A program made the translations under genes and the position numbers. Shown here piece by piece: positions 24,701 through 35,409 of a DNA stretch of 64,000 nucleotides (its first letter is position 1; every line of letters begins with the position of its first letter). This DNA is from Liolophura sinensis (taxonomy: Eukaryota; Mollusca; Polyplacophora; Chitonida; Chitonidae). The stretch covers positions 31,279,979 to 31,343,978 of the forward strand of contig NC_088302.1 in the NCBI RefSeq assembly GCF_032854445.1, read 5' to 3'. Below the pieces are notes generated by a model. It saw nothing but the letters and a program-made list of their open reading frames with translations. It had not been told where the DNA came from and searched no databases.

Positions 24701-27700
24701 TGTCTTACAAACCTTTCTCAGTTATCCCTGATAAAAATTGATCAGCCTCAGTCACTCAGTCAATCGTTTGTTTCAGTTGTCGGTCTTGTTATCCTGGGCT
24801 TGTCCACAGCGCTTCCCATAGCTATGATCGTTATTGGTAGGTGTTACTTATTTAAATAATTTGATATTGTTGTGTGTGGTGTGTGTGAAACCCTTCTTCT
24901 GGACGTGGCAGTTATAGGCTGAGGAAGGTAGCAGGTGACTATAATGTCCTGTAGAAACTGATACCAAAAGCAAATGCCTTGTACCAGAAGACCTTCTGTG
25001 AAAATAACCCAGCCTGCAGGGGAGATAATATGCGTGAATGGAGAGAAGAATTCTACCTGTAAGAAAGAACAAGAGGATACAATGCTTGTGAATCAAGGGG
25101 AAAAGTGTCCCTATATTAAAGAACGACCAAGGGTAGAGAATGTGTGTGAATCTACAAGCCTGGGGAGATGGGTTCAGTAAGAATAACCAAGGGGATAGAA
25201 TGTGTGTGAATCATCAAGCCTGGGGAGATTAGTTCAGTAAGAATAACCAAGGGGTTAGAATGTGTGTGAATCATCAAGCCTGGGGAGATGGGTTCAGTAA
25301 GAATAACCAAGGGGATAGAATGTGTGTGAATCATCAAGCTTGGGGAGATGAGTTCAGTAAGAATGACCAAGGGGATAGAGTGTGTGTGAATCTACAAGCC
25401 TGGGGAGATTGGTTCAGTGAGAATGACCAAGGGGATAGAATGTGTGTGAATCATCAAGCCTGGGGAGATGGGTTCAGTAAGAATAACCAAGGGGATAGAA
25501 TGTGTGTGAATCATCAAGCCTGGGGAGATTGGTTCAGTGAAAATGGCCAAGTGGATAGAATGTGTGAATCATCAAGCCTGGGGTGATGGGTTCAGTGGGA
25601 ATGACCAAGGGGATAGAATGTGTGTGAATCTACAAGCCTGGGGTGATAAAAAGAGAATGTGTGTGAATCTACAAGCCTGGGGAGATTGGTTCAGTGGGAA
25701 TGACCAAGGGGATAGAATGTGTGTGAATTATCAAGCCTGGGGAGATGGGTTCAGTGGGAATGACCAAGGGGATAGAATGTGTGTGAATCATCAAGCCTGG
25801 GGAGACGGGTTCAGTGGGAATGACCAAGGTGATAGAATGTGTGTGAATCTACAAGCCTGAGGAGATGGGTTCAGTGAGACTGACCAAGGGGATAGATTGT
25901 GTGTGAATCATCAAGCCTGGGGAGATGGGCTCAGCGAGAATGACCAAGGGGATAGAATGTTTTCAAAGGAAGCGTGTGGAGACTGGTTAAATAAAAAAGA
26001 ACAAGGAGATAGAATGTGTGAATCATCAAGGCTGGGGAGATGGGTTCAATGGGAATGGCCAAGTGGATAGAATGTGCATGAATATACAAGCCTGGGGAGA
26101 TGGGTTCAATGAGAATGGCCAAGGGGATAGAATGTGTATGAATCATCAAGCCTGGGGAGATGGGTTCAGTAAGAATAACCAAGGGGATAGAATGTGTGTG
26201 AATCATCAAGCTTGGGGAGATGAGTTCAGTAAGAATGACCAAGGGGATAGAGTGTGTGTGAATCATCAAGCCTGGGGAGATGGGTTCAGTGAGAATGGCC
26301 AGGGGGATAGAATGTGTGTGAATCATCAAGCCTGGGGAGATGTGTTCAATGGGAATGGCCAGTGGAATATTTATTTATTTATTTATTTATTTGATTGGTG
26401 TTTTACGACGTACTCAAGAATATTTTACTTATGCGACGGTGGCATTATGCTGGGAGGAAACTGAGCAGAGCCTAGGGTAAATCCACGACCATCTGAAGGT
26501 TGCTGGCAGACCTTCCCACATACGGCCGGAGAGGAAGCCAGCATGAGCTGGACTTGAACTCACAGAGACTGCATTGATGAGAAGCTCCTGGGTCATTACG
26601 CTGCTGATCCACGAAGGCTTCCACCAGTGGAATGGAATGTGTGTGAATCATCAAGCTAAGATATCCCTATAAGAATGACCAATGAGGTGGAGAAGATGTG
26701 TGTGAATCAAGGGAGGAAGGTGTTCCTATAAGATGACCAAGGGGAGATTAAGAGTGGGAAACTTCAAGGGTAGAAGTGCTCCGATAAGCACGACGAGTAG
26801 GGTAGAGAACATGTGTGTGAATCAAGCGAAGCAGTGTTCCATTAAGATTCGTCAAGGTTTTGAAGTCTTTCTATAAGATTGACCCAGGAGAGAGTAAGAA
26901 TACCGTAGGGGAGGAAATGTGTGCTTATCTTCAAGGGGAGAATCGTCGCCGTGACTGAAAAATTATTAAGTACAACGTCAGACCCCAAACACTCACTCAC
27001 TCAAGGGAAGAAGAGTTAGAAAAGCAGTTATTAATGTCATAAGTTATTGCAACATACTTACACAGATTTCTGTTTATGATTATAGCAAACTAACAGATAC
27101 AGTGAGGAATTATTATCGTCTGATATCATATTCATATTCCATTCACCAGGTTCCATGTATCTTCACGATTGTCCAGTGGAGAGATACATCCCGATTTACC
27201 TTGTAGTCGGTGGGTCATTTGGCTTGTTCTACTTCTTTATAAGCCTCTGCAATCGCGCCAAATCCAAGAGAGATGGAGAGGAGAGTGATGACAGTCCGGC
27301 GCCATGTCTATCCACAATTCTCTGTCTGGTATCTTGCTTCACTACGGCCTGGTTCATTGCAGGTAGGTAGATCTTCAAAGATTAAGCATAGTCTGGACAG
27401 GCCCATGCAATGTCTGTCTGGACAGGCCCATGCAATGTCTGTCTGGACATACTGTGTCTCGTATCTTGCTTCATTTCAGCCTGGTTCATTGCAGTTAGGT
27501 AGATCTTCAAAGATTAAGCATAGTCTGGACAGTCCCGTGCAATGTCTCTGTGGACATTCTGTGTCTCGTACCTTGCTTCACTACAGCTTGGTTCATTGCA
27601 GTTTAGTCAGTCTTCAAAGGATAAGCTCTGTCTGGATTTCGGGTAAGAATGTGACAGGTTTATTGTCGATAGACAGTGTTCAAAAATGAATCTCCTTCTC

Positions 27701-29146
27701 TGTTTTCATTACGGTTTCATCTCTTCCCTTAATCAAGGGTTTGTCGAAGGTAAAAAGCATGCAAACGGGTACCAGACCTTTTGAAAAACATACCTGTGGT
27801 GTAAAATGGTGTGACCGAAGGAACATTTGAACAGTATTGTATAACATGAACAATATGGTGGTTTCAAAAATGCCAGGCGCCCATTGTCTGACTTGAATTA
27901 TTGAATTTCAGATTTCAATGTAAAACTCTTTCACGATTTAAGCTAGCGTCTCATTAGCTATTTTGCTTGTCATTCGACGTCGAGGTTGAAAGAAAAATAT
28001 GTTTTTCTGGTCTTCAACAACGAGTTCATTTCTTCACCAGGGTATAGATATTCTCACCCTAGTTTAGGCAGATTTGGGTTCCTATCCCGCTAAGTCATAG
28101 GGAGTGCTTGGTAGATTGCACAGTGATAAATCGTCTACTTTCAAGCTTCAATAACATCTTGTATCCAAAAATATTAACTCTTCCACATGTACTATACAAA
28201 ATGAACAGCAAATACTTGATAAAGAATCATTATTAGTTTGGTATTTGTTTAGCTGTTTGTGCCATGTTGTGTTGTTTATTTATTCGTGTTAATTTATTGT
28301 CATCTGTGGTAACGAATTTGATTAATTCACAAGTGAAGGGTGGGTGTTAAACAAGTGGGTAACCTCAGTAAGTAAGTAACTAAGTAACCAGTGTCCAGTC
28401 TGTGTAGTCTGTCGTTTAGTCCTGCTTTTGCGATTACGATTTGCACCAAACTAGTGACGCAGTGCTCGTGTACTATGAAAAAAATGGCTTGCACTGGACT
28501 CGCCACTGCCCGGGAAAAGGTACCTGTCCATTGACGCCAGCGACAGAAAACTCTTCGGGCTGATCATAAGGCTTTGTTTTCTTTGTGTTTTACCGGCACC
28601 GATGGCTCAGTTGGTAGAGCTTCCGCTTCGTGGATGGTAGATCCAGGGTCAGTCCTGGGTCGGGTCACACTAAAGACCCTAGAAGTTGTAGCTTCCTTGC
28701 GTGGCGTTCAGCATTGAGGGGCTAGTGCAAGGATTGGTTGATACGTATCAGTATAATTGGTTGGGTGGGGCGGCTTACTTGCCTCGGGTAAGTCGTCTGA
28801 TTGAAGCAGCACTAGATAAAAGAGCGGTGGAAATCCATCCTGCAACAAGGAGGCACACTACGTGCACTCGAAGATCTCCTTCGTCGTCATCTGAATGTAA
28901 AATTGTTAAACACGACATTAAACCCTAAACACTCACTCGCTCACTCTTTATCTTTCAGGAAATGTTTGGGTGTATAGGACATACAGCATATGGAGTGCAG
29001 ATCCAGTGTCCAAAAACTACTGCAATCAGACGCTCTACCTGTTCGCCTTCTGGCAGCTGACCGCCTGTTACATCATGTTAGCTATAGGACTCGTTCTCGT
29101 GGTCTGCTGTGGCTGCCTGTTATTCTGTTTGAGCGAAAAAAAATAA
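21726..29146 (+). CDS. TMEM272: Transmembrane protein 272-like, complete, six exons
   Basis: Exons 21,726-21,752, 21,984-22,032, 23,388-23,513, 24,777-24,836, 27,150-27,362 and 28,959-29,146 give 220 residues, with stop TAA at 29,144-29,146. The first intron is phase 0 and the other four are phase 1; all sites are GT/AG. A short cytoplasm-like N-terminus carries PPSYES twice (residues 15-20 and 29-34), a PPxY-type WW-domain ligand. Four hydrophobic segments follow at about 68-92, 101-121, 141-163 and 184-216. Conserved-looking blocks include YLHDCPVERYIPIYLVVGGS between segments 1 and 2 and NVWVYRTYS before segment 4. This layout matches proteins annotated TMEM272-like, common in molluscs, whose function is not established. 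Cys95 and Cys180 could pair outside the membrane (inference). The start was chosen because the ATG at 21,726 opens directly into a consensus donor (GTGAGT) in frame; an upstream noncoding exon cannot be excluded. Confidence 0.92.
22100..22200 (+). mobile_element. Degenerate SINE-like fragment in intron 2
   Basis: Contains gaggtcgcatgttcaaaacc and agctcatgctgcttca, related to the complement of 14,700-14,850. Tail and borders unclear. Confidence 0.35.
22400..22545. repeat. 20-bp tandem repeat, about seven copies
   Basis: Units near gccgagctgtaatgctgata with scattered substitutions, in intron 2 of the TMEM272-like gene. The minus-strand open frame over it is a by-product of the repeat. Confidence 0.9.
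22699..22771 (+). mobile_element. SINE family 1, head only
   Basis: gggggcctccatggccgagg through gagcctctcaccaatgcagt matches the tRNA-like head, then the similarity stops abruptly. Confidence 0.75.
24125..24220. repeat. About 20-bp tandem repeat
   Basis: Four to five copies of a unit like gcacctatacatttagtaa, in intron 3 of the TMEM272-like gene. Confidence 0.88.
25080..26940. repeat. 60-bp minisatellite in intron 4, split by a SINE
   Basis: A homogeneous core (about 25,135-26,368) of roughly 20 units of 60 bp, each near gtgaatcatcaagcctgggg and then ttcagtaagaat.accaagg. Units at both edges are diverged and of other lengths. Because 60 is a multiple of three, the units read as a 20-residue repeat (VNHQAWGDGF) on plus and another on minus. 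Stops, 2-bp length changes and a short unit near 25,650 break the frame. Conserved TMEM272-like exons lie on both sides, so I treat this as noncoding. Confidence 0.93.
26369..26623 (-). mobile_element. SINE family 1 inserted inside the minisatellite
   Basis: Reverse-oriented copy with an (attt)n tail, flanked by ccagtggaat at 26,359-26,368 and 26,624-26,633. Minisatellite sequence resumes to its right. Confidence 0.94.
26945..27003 (+). mobile_element. SINE family 2 tail fragment
   Basis: Contains tgactgaaaaattattaagt and acgtcagaccccaaacact, then cactcactcaa: the 3' end of family 2 only. Confidence 0.7.
27321..27640 (+). repeat. Exon 5 / intron 5 junction tandemly triplicated
   Basis: The last 42 bp of exon 5 plus the start of intron 5 recur twice downstream. 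The shared blocks are ttgcttca.ta..gc.tggtt, cattgcag, then agtcttcaaag-like and agtctggaca. Offsets of a common point are 132 and then 107 bp; the extra 25 bp is an inner duplication near 27,400. The donor context is gcag/GTAGGT in the true exon, gcagTTAGGT in copy 2 and gcagTTTAGT in copy 3, so only the first keeps GT. Confidence 0.85.
28597..28946 (+). mobile_element. SINE family 2 directly before exon 6
   Basis: Head ccggcaccgatggctcagtt, B box gggtcgggtcacac, middle ggtaagtcgtctgattgaag, tail acactcactcgctcactc. Its tail ends about 12 bp before the exon 6 acceptor, placing SINE sequence where a branch point would lie. Confidence 0.92.
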
Positions 29147-29220
29147 ATACACAAGCACACAGGGAACCACTTCATGCCTAATCAACAAATGAACAGTTGC
29201 TTGTGTTTCCCAATATTAAA
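29142..29220 (+). terminator. Candidate polyadenylation signals of the TMEM272-like gene
   Basis: AATAAA overlaps the stop codon (29,142-29,147) and ATTAAA lies at 29,215-29,220. The second is the more usual distance from a coding end. Confidence 0.45.
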
Positions 29221-31027
29221 GACTGATTTACACCTGCAGTGTGTGTACTAGACTGTTTTTATAAGTTGCTGTTATATAACTAACGCTTTTAACGCTCGCT
29301 ACTTAGACGTCGGGATTCTCTCTCTGGGCTTTCTATCTTCCGTCTCATTGTTTTGTTGTAGGTTACTACTCAGTTTTGTTACCTGAAACAAATTTTTTGT
29401 CTTTAAATGTTATGCTAGTTTGTTGCAAAAGTTAAACACATTAATGACACCTTGGATATATAATGGTGACAAAATATGCTGAAAGCATTTTAAAATTCCA
29501 CCATTTTTTCCAGAATGTGAATCTGAACCTTTTTGGCCTTCATGGATAAGACACGGGTTTCATGGATATGACGTGTTATTCATGGATATGATGCGTCTTT
29601 CAATAGTACTGTATGTTAAGTGGATTTTGGTATTGGTTCTCTAGTATACACAAAAGAGTTATAAATATGACAAATTGTTATTTACATATGTACATGTTCA
29701 AACAATTGTTCATGTTTATTTATTGCGCTCAAGTTGTACCTCAAAAAGTACTCCATTTCTTGAACTCAAGTTGTACCTCAAAAAGTACTTAATGTATTGG
29801 GCTCAAGTTGTCCACTCTTGTAAAGCGCAATGTCAAGAGGTGAAAAAGTGTATCGTTGATGTTATGCATGCGTGTAAATTGTCGTAAATTATGGATTTAA
29901 TGACTTGTTGTCTTTTGTGTACTGGAGTCAAGGTAAATGTTCAAGTGTTATGTTAAATAATCAGTGCGTGAAGTGAGTTCAGTTTTTGCATACGTTTAAA
30001 CAATAATAACACGAGGAATGTTCCGTCCTTGATGGTCTCCTGGCCCGCTAATAACCGTAAGTTACAAACGTAATGTATTATCTTTGTGTCTTATTCAACG
30101 TTAAGGTAAACGTTAAGTGTGATGTGTCAGAAAGTACCATATGTATACTGATCAGGGCCCAGTTACGAGCTCGCAACTACCATGACGACGTAACACCCAC
30201 AGTACTGGTTGCCGTGGTAGTTAAGTGAACGTAACGTTGAGAGTGCTTCGTGAAACCGAACCCCGATGTTTTGCATTCTTGTCTCCTACAAGTAAGCTAG
30301 CTCTTGTTTCTAAATCTAGTTACTGGTCGTAGCAAGGAGGACCGTAAGTACTTCCTTTGTAATTATTCTTATCCGCGAACCCAGTAAAATGAAGGAATAT
30401 AAAAATGAGCAGACATTATGTATTAACATACGCGAGATTTTTTTATCGTTTTTTGATGATGGTTTTAATCAGATGTCCTAGTAAACCCTGAATGTGAATG
30501 TCTCAGTATTTGGTTATGGGAAATTTTGTTATGTGCTGATTTCTTCTGAATTCCTGAAAATCTTAAATCTGTCTGTGATCTTGTTTTCATTACCTGATGC
30601 ATGACACCAAGGACTTTATATACTGATTCTTTGTAGTATATATATGTGTGAAGAAATGCGTTCCATTTATATGGGACAAATCTGATCTGGTACATTTCTA
30701 TATTTTATTGTTAATATATTTATGTTGTATATAGCCTCTATTTTTTACCTAATTAAAAGATTTCACTGTCTTTTTCACTGAATAAATGCCATTTTCACTG
30801 AATAAATGCCATTTTCTCGGTAAACGTAAGAAAGATCTTCAATTCATTGTTGAATCAATGTTTCAGATTTCACCTCCGCCTAATTATGAGTGCAAAGCCA
30901 TGGGTTCAAGTCTACGCGGTTCCTAAACGGACATTCCATTTTTTATATTCATGTCAAGAAAATATATTGTTTGTCGATTGAAGTAACATAAAGACCAACT
31001 AGTTTTTTTTATTTCAACCATTTTTAA

Positions 31028-31112
31028 TATTTATTTATTTATTTATTTGATTGGTGCTTTACGTGAAGGCCCGCATTATGGTGGTGGGAATCCGGGCAAC
31101 TCACGACCATGG
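31028..31112 (-). mobile_element. SINE family 1 fragment
   Basis: Tail (attt)n then gattggtgctttacg and gcccgcattatggtggtggg. It is broken off, and a matching tail in the opposite orientation lies at 31,402-31,445. Confidence 0.75.
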
Positions 31113-31401
31113 TGAGAAGAAACTCCATTTGAGTAACATGTTAAAAGAAAATAGTTTGGTTATTTATAGTAAAAGAAAAAAAATCCTTCTAGTCAATGTC
31201 AAGAAAAACATTATCAAGCACTTTTTAGCCGATTTTAAAACAATAAATCGTTTGAAATAAAAAAAAACATACTTTTTATATTTACTGGCAATAAACCGTT
31301 TTTGTGGTATAATTTTATAGTAGCGAAAGACAATTATTTTATATTTGCCAAAGAGGAAAGAAAAATTATTTGCGCGTAAATGACGAGCCAACTACTGGTC
31401 T

Positions 31402-31445
31402 GTATATCCTTGAGCACGGCTTAAAACACCATTCAAATAAATAAA
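31402..31445 (+). mobile_element. SINE family 1 tail fragment
   Basis: tatatccttgagcacggctt followed by aaacaccattcaaataaata: 3' tail only. Confidence 0.7.
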
Positions 31446-32689
31446 CACTTGTCAGACAGGATTCAGTATATGCTTGTTTACAATGATATTAAATCTACGT
31501 CATGAATAATGTTCATATCTCTACCCCGACGTGGGTTCAATCCTCTTTAGGTACAAAAAGTTCAGTAATGTTAACTCTTGTCACCACATTCCTAAACATT
31601 AAACGTTTGCTGTGACGTCACACTATTGTCTGCTCAGTTGATTATTTTCCAACAATCCACACTTGCGAGTTTCTGGTTTGAGTATGAAGGGTGACGACTT
31701 CTTTTACCTGTGTGCGCCTGCGATTGATGTACGGCATAGCGGGATTCGAACCCACAAACACAAGGCTTTAAAAAGATTCCAATATCCCAAAGAGCTATCT
31801 GATAGTACCATACAACCTTCTTGTAGACAACTTGAAGCGTTTGTTTTGACGTCAATGCTTTGTCTAACCGATCATAGGAATGTTACATATGAAGGGTCCG
31901 TTCGTTTTTGATCAATGTGAAATTTATGTTCTAACAGTTTCGTTCTTTGCTTCTATTTCAGATACTCCAAATGTTGCCAATGTGCGAAAAGAGAGACTCA
32001 TCAATTCTTCATCAAGGCACAAATATGAACAGCAAAACAGAGTTTGTATTTGGGTGAGCTGGTGGGTCTAATTTATGGCGTTCTGATTACGAACATTTTG
32101 AATATCTCGAGTTCTGGTTATGCCAGTGTGACAAATTGTATAATCTACTATCAGAATTTCCCAGATTATTTGTAAGCTTCAATCAATTCAGATTTAAGTA
32201 ATCATAGACCAAATCACTTAGTGTATGTTCATGTTCACCTCTACAGAGGACAACCGACTGCTGTCCCATAGGCTAAAAGCTCCAACTTAACGTTGTTGCA
32301 CTAAAACTTCATGTAACACCGTCATGAAAAATCAACCACCTATTATTTTAGCTACCAGTATGTAAATAATGCGGCTCAGCCGACATGAAAGAGCAGTCGT
32401 TGACGCTAATTGTGATGTGACGTTTTTTTTATCACTTGTTTGAAATGACACCGCACAATTCTCGAAAAAGAACTGTTGCTCATCGTTTCTCCACTACATA
32501 AATCGCAAAGGGACCAGACCCTCATGGAAGCTTACTCTACCAGCGAAGTCCTGCTTTATCACGTCTATGCCCATATACAGCAACTTGAGGATAGGACAAT
32601 TGACATATATCCTGTGGATAAAGTTTGTTGGTATTTCTACTTGGCTTAGAAGTGTCATAGCCGTCTCTGATACTTAAAGAGTTGGTTCG

Positions 32690-32870
32690 TTGCAACTATC
32701 CGGCCCTCCACTACCGATGCCGCGTGTTTGAATCCAGCTCCAGAAGCTTCGGCTACGCTTTACATCCGGAGGTCGGTATGGTATCTATCGAAGGTCGGTG
32801 GTTTACTCGGGTTCTGTAGGTTTCTTCCACCCAGAAATCTGACCGCATTCGTAGTTAACTAGTTATTAAT
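32690..32870 (+). mobile_element. SINE family 3 (tRNA-like)
   Basis: tRNA-like region with gtgtttgaatccagctcc as the B-box-like part, then gtcggtggtttactcgggtt and gtttcttccacccag, and ctgaccgcattcgta. It shares its core with 7,020-7,120 and differs from family 1, which begins immediately to its right. Confidence 0.55.
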
Positions 32871-32879
32871 TTTTTTAGA

Positions 32880-33140
32880 ACCTCAGTCGGTTAGCGCGCT
32901 AGCGCAGCGTAATGACCCAAAAGTCTCTCACCAATGCGGGCGCTGTGAGTTCTAGTCCAGCACATGCTGGCTTCCTCTCCGGCCCTAAGTGGGAAGGTCT
33001 GACAGCAACCTGCGGATGGTCGTGGGTTTCCCCCGGGCTCTGTCCGGTTTCCTCCCACCATAATGCTAGCCGCCGTCGTATAAGTGAAATATTCTTGAGT
33101 ACGGCGTAAAACATTAATCAAATAAATAAATAAATAAAAT
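32880..33140 (+). mobile_element. SINE family 1, full length
   Basis: Head cctcagtcggttagcgcgct through tggtcgtgggtttcccccgg and ccaccataatgctagccgcc to the (aaat)n tail. A second short tail-like piece (cttgagaacggcgttaaaca) follows. Confidence 0.94.
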
Positions 33141-33239
33141 AATTCTTGAGAACGGCGTTAAACACCGACGACAAATAATAAACTAGATAGTTTGCATGAA
33201 GTAATACATACTGGTGGCTTTTTTGCGTTCATTCGAGTC

Positions 33240-34450
33240 ATTCTGAATATCTCATATTTACAGTGCGATAACATCAAAGGATATTGATTATAGAAACCGG
33301 ATCTAACCACACAGGCTACATTCTTGTGATCTCCCCCCCCCCCCCCCCATAACAGAATGCCAATTACAATCGACCGCCATTACGAGTTTTGCTCAAGGTT
33401 CAGTCCATACTCCTTACCGCGAATGTACCGCTCTTTACGTTCGGTTTACATCACTGCCACTGTTATGATTGGTCTTTGTGTATAGATACTAAGACAAACA
33501 CTAGAATGACAACTGCACGATAATCCTGTATTAGCGTCTGACATATGAGCGAGAGCGGACATCGAGGACTGATAACCTCCCAGATAGTAGTGTAAACATA
33601 GTGCCTATATCGTAACAGCCGCCACTATCAACATTTGTACAGAAGTCTTGAACAACGCCGACGTTACTGAGTTCACGACGATGAAACAGGGGGTAATGTT
33701 AGAAAACGCAAAAACAGTGTCAACATTTGTTTCTAATAATACTTTATACGCATGCATTCTCTTCATCTAAAGTTTATAACACATAAATCCAACAACTCAT
33801 ACAATTTTTGTGATGAATGCTGATTAAATAGTTCCACACTTAAGCACCAGTGATGAAACTAAGGTCCAGAAGTCAAGCTTGTCTAATGTTGGCCCTGATG
33901 TAAAGTAAACGTAGAGGGCGGGACAACCGCTGTAAGGAGTGTGGGTTCTGTCACGACTTCCGGGTATGATTATTACGAGTCCAGGATATCCTGACCTCAT
34001 CTGAAACACGCGTGCTGTTTTGAATCTCAGAAATTAATTGAACACCATTTGATTTTTATATTTATATGATTGATGTTTCACTTACACGGCGGCCGGCATT
34101 GAATGATGAGAAAGTTGAACAGAGATATCTGCATTTTTTAAAAATGTTTCAGTATCTACTGCTATCTACTGCACTTATCTGTTTTATGGAACACTTATGA
34201 AGGGTAGATAACTGATCGCTACAGATGTATATTAAACAAGTGTTCTGTCATATGCATATATCTAAACTAGTAAAGGGATTTATGCCCATTAGTCATACTA
34301 GTATGTGAGTACAGACTTACCTGATTATGGTTGTAAAATACAGTTAGTCTCTCTCCGTGTATCGTATCCTGAAGACAGCACATCATTAGCAACATGCCCT
34401 TAAGAAAACGACAAGGAGCTAATTTGTAAGTTGGCGTCATGTGTAGGGTA
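33240..34450. repeat. Dispersed repeat A, copy 2
   Basis: Blocks in common order with 38,090-38,890 (aacatcaaaggatatt, acatgcccttaag, gctaatttgta) and, in its middle, with 17,330-17,570 (tgatgaatgctgattaaata). It is interrupted by a C run and a SINE fragment at 34,050. No open frame of note. Confidence 0.7.
34050..34112 (-). mobile_element. SINE family 1 tail fragment
   Basis: atatgattgatgtttcactt then acacggcggccggcatt: the tail and the beginning of the body, reversed. Confidence 0.65.
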
Positions 34451-34839
34451 AACTTGAGGGAATGTGGGGCAGCCTATCGAGACTTGAATTCAGCTAGCTT
34501 CGGTACCGCGTGATGGGTAGTCGCCAATCTTTTGAAATATAACAAATTGTGTCCTTACGAGTGTTGTGACGTTTCTATGGTATACTAAATGCTCAATATA
34601 TCTGTACAAAACCACGTTCAGGAAGAAACGAAATGTTTCAAGATTCGCTAAAAGTATCTTACGCCATTTTACGACAACATAGGTGATTTCAAACCTAACA
34701 TTGTATTGTAATAAATCAAGGGATTTCATTTGACACGTTGCTTCACTTGATTTTTAAAAGTCACTGTCAGCTTTTCTTTGGCGATTAAAGAATGATGTAC
34801 TAGTATATTCAGTTAAATGTAACGCATATTCTGTTCTCT

Positions 34840-35180
34840 GTGGCCAAGTGGTTAGAGTGCTAACGCAACGTATGGACTCACTGTGGCGCCTCTCACCAAT
34901 GCAGTCGTAGCTTCCACTCCGGAAGTAGACACGATGGTCTGCGAAGCCGCAATATGTGGATTGTAGTGGATTTTCCCCGGGCTCTGTCCAGTTTCTCCCC
35001 ACCATAATAACCGGCCCCGATAGCACAGTTGGTAGAGCGTCCGGCTGAAAAGTTTTAGTACGACGTTAAAACCCAATCACTCACTCACTCCTCGATTGGC
35101 GTTCAGCATTAAGGGGATAGTGCTATGACTGGTTGACCCGTATCAGTATAATGGCTCGGGTGGAGCGCCTTACTTACCTC
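34840..35180 (+). mobile_element. Scrambled composite of SINE family 1 and family 2
   Basis: A mutated family 1 copy (ctctgtggccaagtggttag to tctccccaccataat) passes at about 35,010 into the family 2 head (ccggccccgatagcacagtt). This is followed at 35,043 by the family 2 tail (gtacgacgttaaaacccaat, cactcactcactc), and only then by the family 2 middle (ggcgttcagcattaagggga). The order of family 2 is therefore rearranged. Confidence 0.85.
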
Positions 35181-35409
35181 TCACTGCTGCACGATTTCCT
35201 GTCTAGTTGCAAGAGGTTATTCCCCCCCCCCCCATCCCCAACCACTCCAAAGACAAGTTCACCCTTTGTGGTCGAATAGAACCACAATCACGCATATATA
35301 GGTGCCTTTTTGTGATTCTGTTTCTAATATGGTTGCATTTAAGCATGCGACATTCACAGACAGTTTCCAAAGCAACTGTTAACACCATGAAAGACTGCAG
35401 CAAATAGAG

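Noticed and set aside
25152..26464. Long open frames on both strands (for example a protein of 20-residue MCVNHQAWGD repeats) as a gene
   Set aside because: They are translations of a 60-bp minisatellite inside an intron. Stops and length changes break the frame, and the opposite strand is equally open.
31962..32053. Internal exon between a tttcag acceptor and a GTGAGC donor
   Set aside because: The 92-nt frame has no recognised homology and no partner exons, and sites of this quality occur by chance in such a long interval.
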